This document shows, piece by piece, positions 58,981 through 64,000 of a stretch of DNA of 64,000 nucleotides. Position 1 is the first letter of the stretch. Every line of letters starts with the position of its first letter. The position numbers and the translations under genes are program-made. Under the pieces are notes generated by a model. That model worked only from the letters and a program-made list of their open reading frames with translations. It searched no databases and had not been told where the DNA came from. The DNA comes from Eonycteris spelaea (taxonomy: Eukaryota; Chordata; Mammalia; Chiroptera; Pteropodidae). Location of the stretch: NCBI GenBank assembly GCA_003508835.1, contig PUFA01000696.1, positions 1 through 64,000 on the forward strand, read 5' to 3'.

Positions 58981-59468
58981 TCGAATTTTTTCTTAATATG
59001 TCTTCCTTATAATAACAAAAATCCTTTTTTAAGAAAAAAATTTCATCATGTCAGTTACTAATTTCCCTTGATGCTCTCTGTTTTTTTCTTTACTTCAATC
59101 AAACTTGGTGTTTTTTAGGTTTATTCTACTACAGATTTCATCCTAGCACTTCTGTGGATTGCTCTCCTATATGGAGTCATTTTTTTCTTGGAGTATACAT
59201 CTTCCTCTTTTTGGGCTATTGTTTATTTTTTGAGATCACAGCCTTGAGAAACGTCTTAAGAAAGAATATGTGGGAGACAAGTTTTCCGAGTACTTACATA
59301 TCTGAAAGTAGTCTCACACTTGCTGGTTAGTTTAGCTAGGTATAGATGTTTATTTAAAATTGCTTCGATTTACAGAGCCAGTTAGTCTATTAATTGAGAA
59401 TTATTCTTATTTACTCTTTAATCTGTTGGATGCTGCACTTGCCTATTCTAAGTACTTGCCACTGTGCA

Positions 59469-59489
59469 TGTGTGTGTGTGTGTGTGTGT

Positions 59490-59539
<50 letters not shown>
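59469..59539. repeat. Compound (TG)n(GA)n microsatellite
   Basis: About 11 TG units followed directly by about 24 GA units. It ends about 137 bp before the exon 29 acceptor. Confidence 0.97.
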
Positions 59540-59542
<3 letters not shown>

Positions 59543-59676
59543 GAAGAGACTTGAAAGTAACAAATACTCTTTTGAAACAAGTTTTTTAAAATTAATCTTT
59601 TAAACTAATTCTATATGAACTTCACTCAAGCCAGTCTTATTTATAGTGGTTTGATTTTAAAAATTCATTTTTTCAG

Positions 59677-59812
59677 GGGAAAGATGGACCAATTGTGAAT
59701 GTGACTGTGATCAAAGGGGACCATTCTGCAGTTCTTCCCATGGCATTCACATACGTCTCCTCTTTAAATCCAGTGATCTTGTCTCTGAGCAGAAACAGAA
59801 GCAATGTAGCTG
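59677..59812 (+). CDS. PKHD1: Fibrocystin exon 29: end of one TIG domain, start of the next
   Basis: 136 nt, phase 0 to 1. Encodes [34 protein letters not shown] and NVAG. The LNPVI segment opens the next TIG module. Sequons NVT and NRS. Open. Acceptor TTTTTTCAG, donor GTAAAA. Confidence 0.97.
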
Positions 59813-60049
59813 GTAAAACACATGATATTACAGAATCTTTTTATTTTTAGACAATTGATCCTATAAAAAACCCCAGTAGATTATACATTCTATTAAAGAT
59901 AGTGTTATATTTTGGATGGAAGTTACTTTTCTGAAAACCAAGAGACTTGTATTCTCATCATTGAATTAGTCTCCTAATATCTATTCTCCCTCTGTAATTG
60001 GAACCATTTCCATCAGGAAGAAGATAATGGAATTCAAGGGTAAAAATTC

Positions 60050-60265
60050 AACAAAATTATTGAGCACTTACTATGTGTCAGTAGTAGCATCAACATATAA
60101 TAGACTTTAATTCTTGTTACTAACTTATGAAATTATTAGACTTGGTTTACAGGTAAGGAAACCAAAGAACAAAGAGAATAAGTAACTTGCCTGAGATGTT
60201 ACCTTTAGTAAGTCGCGAGAGCTGGGGTTTCAACCAAGCAGTCTGGTTGCAGATTTCAAGCAGTT
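60050..60265 (+). repeat. MIR
   Basis: TTATTGAGCACTTACTATGTGTC, a TTTACAGGTAAGGAAACC core and GAGCTGGGGTTTCAACC. Confidence 0.9.
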
Positions 60266-61234
60266 AGCCACTTATAGTTGACTGTAACATACTGTTTTTG
60301 GCATCATGTTGTATTGTAGTAGTTATTTAATATGATTAGAGAATAAGATGTTCTTATTAGCCAAGAATTCTTGTTTCTTGAGACATACTTTGTATATAAA
60401 AGAATAAAATTTTCAGCACCCAACTACAGAAAACAATGAAAACTTTCTTTGATAATTCTGGTGACATGACAGGATGGAATTATAAAATTTGTTATAATGT
60501 CAGACCATATAGACTCAGAAAAGTATCAAATAATACACTTTTATGGTTAACTAAATGCCAGGTAACAGAGAGTTTGTGGCAGCCATATCTAAGGGTTTAT
60601 TACAAATGACCTTCAAATTTCCCCCCAAAAAAGCCTGGACTCAATTTTTCTGGTACTATTTTCATTTTCCATTGCTCAAGAGTACATAAATAAAGGGAAG
60701 TGTCCTTTAGCTTCTCAATATCATACAGTTCAGATAGTGCAGAAGAAGAATTTGCTGCCTTAGGCAACCAAAGTGTGTAAAATTCCTTAGTGGTATAGAT
60801 TCTCCCCAACGAAGTAGAAAAGGGAGGAGGGAGCTCCGTGTTCTATTCAGATTTCAGTGATTTTGGCTTTTAATAAAATTTCCTACCTATAATGAAAAGA
60901 ATAAATATATTGCATCAGTGCCTCAAAGGCATCTAGGATTAGCTTGACAATTGACCAAGAGCCCAAGGATTTCATGTTATTGATATATACAACATGATGC
61001 ATTATTTGCAGAACTTACACTCGCATTTAAATCTTTCTACAGGCAGAATAAAGAACATGTTATAAAATCCACAAAGAGTGGTAGCCTATTGGGAAAGTCT
61101 CTTTTGAAAGTTAGAATGTGGCACATTTCCATCCAGGAGATGATTATGCTGATGGTGACAGTAGGGTCAAGATGAAATCAAAGAAAGGGAGGAGAAGGGG
61201 CAGGAGGGCGAAGGGGGAAGGATGTAATGTGCAG

Positions 61235-61450
61235 GACCATTCGTGTAGTTTTTGCACTCAGGCAGCGCTGGATCTGAGTGCTCATCCACTCCTTGGGCAA
61301 GATACTTAACTTCCTTTATCTTTGATTCCTTTAATTGTTATATGAGAATAATTCTTTAAAGGTTATTGTGAAAATTGGAGATAAAATATGTAAAGTACCT
61401 AGCCCAGGAACTAATATGGAGAAGGAACTCAATAATGCTTTGTTGAAGTG
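61235..61450 (-). repeat. MIR, antisense
   Basis: GCTGGATCTGAGTGCTCATC, TTGGGCAAGATACTTAAC, a GTTATATGAGAATAATTC core and GGAACTCAATAATGCTTTG. Confidence 0.8.
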
Positions 61451-61489
61451 AATGCCATTATTCTGCCACATACTGTTATATTAATGAGC

Positions 61490-62055
61490 CAAAGATGGCC
61501 TCTGTATATTGGCCCAATTGTTTACTTTTTCACAGCAGGCTGGGAGCCATTAGCTCGAAAGCCTGCCAATGTCAAATTCAAATTTTTACATACTCAATTA
61601 TTTTAAATATAGCCTCCCAAAGCAGATTTTTAGCCTTTTAGAGCCTGCCTGCTTTGCGTACCCGTAAAGCTCACCCAACATCTGCTAGACATAGATAAGA
61701 TAAACCTGGGGCTACAAAGGACTCTAAACCACTGCTGCCCTTCAGAGCTCTCTGACCCAAAGACTGCCAAGGGGCTGCTGAGTGACATCATCTGACACAT
61801 AAGCTCCCTCTCTGACCCCCTCCCCTTCCCAAGGAATTTCTGTGCCTTCCTCTCCTTCTGGGTGGTGGTCTCCTATTGTTGCCTCTGGGGGAGATCTCAT
61901 ACTGTGAGGTTTCTGTACCTCGTGAACCTGTCAAATCACCACCCATATAAAGCTCATTTTTTGCATTTCTGTCACCTCATGGTCATGTCTTTTTCCTTGC
62001 TCAACCCTGAAATTCCTTGAACTCACTACCGAGGCTTCAGACTTCACAGTAAAAA
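61490..62055 (+). repeat. LTR-like segment, probable solo LTR of an old endogenous retrovirus
   Basis: From about 61540 the text has the look of a gammaretrovirus-type LTR: CTCGAAAGCCTGCC, a GCTGAGTGACATCATCTGACAC stretch, a CCCATATAAAGCTC TATA-like box at about 61942, and TCACCTCATGGTCATGTC downstream. No retroviral genes adjoin it. The ends and family are unproven. Confidence 0.45.
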
Positions 62056-62114
62056 CAAAATTGGGAAGACATGAAGGAGCAAAGAGGTTTGGATCAAGGA
62101 AGAAAATGAAGTTA

Positions 62115-62315
62115 ATTGAGAGCTTTTAAATGCTGTACTATACCAGAGGCTGTCCTAGGATGTCTAACTTAATCCTATGAGAAGCCACATGAGGTGGGCT
62201 CTGTTACCATCTTACTGATGAAAAACTCAAGGCTTTGAGGGCCCAAAGCGAGTCACACAGTCACACATTTGCCAGGTGGTAAAATGGCAGAGTAAGGATT
62301 TAAAAGTAGATTCAG
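62115..62315 (+). repeat. MIR
   Basis: ATTGAGAGCTTTTAAATGC, ACTGATGAAAAACTCAAGG and GCCAGGTGGTAAAATGGC with AAGGATTTAAA at the end. Confidence 0.8.
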
Positions 62316-62639
62316 TCTTCTGACACACCACAAACCCTCCCCTTTGACGCTTCTCTTTCAAGAGACCTCTTTTCCTCCTCATCTCATTATCTATTTGTTC
62401 TTTCGATGCCAACTCTGTAGCAGTTCTTAAACATTAGTGGCTAAACATGTTTTAGAGGTGCTTTAGCCAAAGCTGTGTCTCTATAGACACACCAAGACTC
62501 AGGAAAGGTAAGAAGGTTTATTTCCACTTCTGCCGTTGCACACTTGATTTCTGGCTCTTGTTAAGATTCCAGTTGTTTTCAGAGTGAATTTCTCTTCCCT
62601 ATCTCTTTAATTGATCTTATGGATTGGAAAAATAGCTTT

Positions 62640-63200
62640 AATAATATCCTTTCCTTGCTTAAAAAACTTTAGAGGTCTCCACTGTCTACTGAACTAAGTA
62701 AAGACCCTGGAGGATTGGCTTTCTTGGTCTTCAGCCATAGAACCATCATCAACTTGGCCTACTCCTGCAGAGTCCCTGCTGTATATACATGTATCTGCTC
62801 TTCCAGAAAGTCAACCAAATCTCTTTTCTTTTCTCCAAGCTGCTGAATGATGAAATGAGAAAGTACTATGAAAGGCTTTGTGTAAAACTCTGAAGTTTTA
62901 AGAATAGACTATAAATCTCTTCTCTATTATTTCCTCTTAGAATTTTGCTTTCAAATTAAATTTCAAGCACCATTTTGCCCATAAGGTATTTCTTGATATT
63001 TTGAATGATGCTCTGACTTGAACAAGTCCACTGCTTAATTTTCACCTCTATTATGGCATGTCTTGTAACTGAAGCTATTTTTGCACCTATTTTACCACCT
63101 TGGAGGTCTTTTTGTGGGCAGAGTTTGTGTTTAACTTATTTTTGTGCCCCTCATGACATATTGCTTACTCTTGCTACTCAATAACATTTGAGGTAAAAGA
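62640..63200 (+). repeat. L2 3' portion
   Basis: CCTTGCTTAAAAAACTTTAG, CCACTGTCTACTGAAC and a later CACCATTTTGCCC and GGGCAGAGTTTGTGTTTAAC follow the L2 order, with gaps. Confidence 0.6.
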
Positions 63201-63763
63201 AATTGCATTAGCATGTCCATAATATACATGGCATTTTAGTAGAGTTTCTAATTAAACCAAAAAAGGCATTGAAATATAAGAGAAGACTGGTCTCATTCCT
63301 TGATATTTTTATTAATTAGCTATGAGAACTTGGCTGCTAAATCTTAGTTTTGTCCAAAACTAAGTATCAGTCCTACTAATTGCCCTATAAATGTCAACAG
63401 CATAGTGTGACAATCAAATGAGATAGCATACGTGAAAGTACTCTATAAAGTGTGAAGTGCTATACTTGTATATGGCATTATTATGGGGTTCAGTACACAT
63501 TGAAGATAAAACTTTAGACTTCTATCAGTAGAAAAGTGGAAGTTAAAAAAGGGACACAGAGTGCTATTTGTTGGTTATGAAGACCATCAGCTCTCCAAAC
63601 TATGTCTCAATTTGCCTTTGCGTTAAGTTAAATTAATGTGCTTCTTGAATACAATTGTCTGACAAATTTGCTTTTTATGCTCTTGAGGTTATTGGTTATA
63701 GCTCTACTAGAAGAATTGTTAGACGTTTCATGAAAAAACATTAGGTTGGCATGAAAACTCTTA

Positions 63764-63858
63764 ATTAGGGTATTATGTAATTATATACCCTAATATTAGG
63801 GTATTATATACATAATACCCTAATATAATATATATTATATAATACCCTAATATTAATA
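63764..63858. repeat. AT-rich palindrome cluster
   Basis: A perfect 20-bp palindrome lies at 63785-63804 (core CCCTAATATTAGGG). The motif TACCCTAATAT recurs at 63817 and 63843, and TTAGGGTATTAT precedes it at 63764. The units could pair with each other to form hairpins. It ends about 80 bp before exon 30. Confidence 0.9.
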
Positions 63859-63939
63859 GTAAAAGACAGTTTTATATTGAATAGGTGATTGAGGCCACAA
63901 ACCCATTTCACAGAGGCTAACGAATTCTTTTTAACACAG

Positions 63940-64000
63940 GGGGTGAGATCCTTTTCATTGGAATGGCATTACTGGTGGATTATGCAAATTTGGCTGTGGA
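63940..64000 (+). CDS. PKHD1: Fibrocystin exon 30, 5' part, cut by the window edge
   Basis: 61 nt visible, entering in phase 1. It reads GGEI, IGMALL, DYANLAVE, matching the human segment GGETLVIG with a following NYTDLDVE. TIG-domain continuation. The acceptor is TTAACACAG. The sequon NYT of human is DYA here. Confidence 0.93.

Larger units (their letters stand above)
57658..59676 (+). other. PKHD1: Intron 28
   Basis: 2 kb, AT-rich. A possible old L1 piece (58370-58980) and a TG/GA compound microsatellite (59469-59539). Nothing else recognised. Confidence 0.65.
59813..63939 (+). other. PKHD1: Intron 29
   Basis: 4.1 kb. Three MIRs, an LTR-like segment, an L2 and a palindromic AT-rich cluster. 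60270-61230 and 63200-63730 show nothing recognised. Confidence 0.7.
9071..64000 (+). other. PKHD1: PKHD1 gene, 5' portion: coding exons 2-30, gene continues beyond the window
   Basis: The locus encodes the N-terminal ectodomain of fibrocystin/polyductin, a receptor-like protein of primary cilia and apical membranes in kidney and bile-duct epithelium. I find 29 successive exons on this strand, all with GT donors and AG acceptors. Their spliced translation follows human fibrocystin (about 4074 residues, from memory) from the signal peptide through three TIG-like domains, the PA14 domain and into the later TIG series. Intron sizes run from 92 bp (intron 17) to about 4.6 kb (intron 27). Three exons (23, 26, 27) each lack one base, so the continuous frame ends at a TGA in exon 23. 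The non-coding exon 1 and the promoter were not identified. Confidence 0.97.

Noticed and set aside
1..64000. tRNA, rRNA, microRNA hairpins, CRISPR arrays or bacterial features.
   Set aside because: None seen; exon structure and repeats are those of a mammalian nuclear gene. Small RNA genes within introns cannot be excluded without a structure search.

Overview
This is a piece of mammalian genomic DNA. Short coding exons with GT-AG junctions are scattered through long introns and old interspersed repeats (MIR, L2, L1, MER20/MER5-type hAT, Tigger). It covers the 5' part of one gene on the + strand: PKHD1, which encodes fibrocystin/polyductin, the large cilium-associated single-pass membrane protein mutated in autosomal recessive polycystic kidney disease. 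I identified it by reading 29 coding exons (numbered 2 to 30 after the human gene). Their order, phases and protein sequence match what I remember of human fibrocystin. The L1 3' ends look laurasiatherian and I lean towards a bat, but I see no species-diagnostic SINE.

Layout. Positions 1-9070 are upstream sequence or intron 1 with no convincing exon and no CpG island. The start codon is at 9071 in exon 2. Exons 3-13 (11409-29454) encode the signal-peptide end and the first TIG/IPT-type domains. Exons 14-16 (31858-36213) encode the PA14 domain. Exons 17-27 (37411-52891) encode the less well defined ectodomain that follows, leading into the next TIG modules. Exons 28 and 29 and the start of exon 30 (57527-64000) continue the TIG series. 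The rest of the protein (more TIG, G8 and parallel beta-helix repeats, the transmembrane segment and the short tail) lies beyond the right edge.

The main finding is that the reading frame is broken. Exons 2-22 are open and in phase. Exon 23, exon 26 and exon 27 each lack one base relative to the frame required by their own neighbours and by their similarity to fibrocystin on both sides of each break. The first break produces a TGA in exon 23, at codon 775 of the model. Exons 24, 25, 28, 29 and the visible part of 30 are clean, and every splice site is canonical. Either PKHD1 is damaged in this animal or allele, or the assembly carries three single-base errors within about 6.3 kb. The sequence alone cannot decide.

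Other notable features are an unbroken 787-base pure pyrimidine tract in intron 2 (recalling the known polypyrimidine tract in PKD1 intron 21), an antisense 5'-truncated L1 with a doubled 3' UTR in intron 27, a Tigger element that still shows the start of its transposase in intron 18, a 47-bp exact local duplication in intron 5, and an AT-rich palindrome cluster just upstream of exon 30. I found no other protein-coding gene, RNA gene or CRISPR array. The many short open frames elsewhere look like chance or repeat translations.
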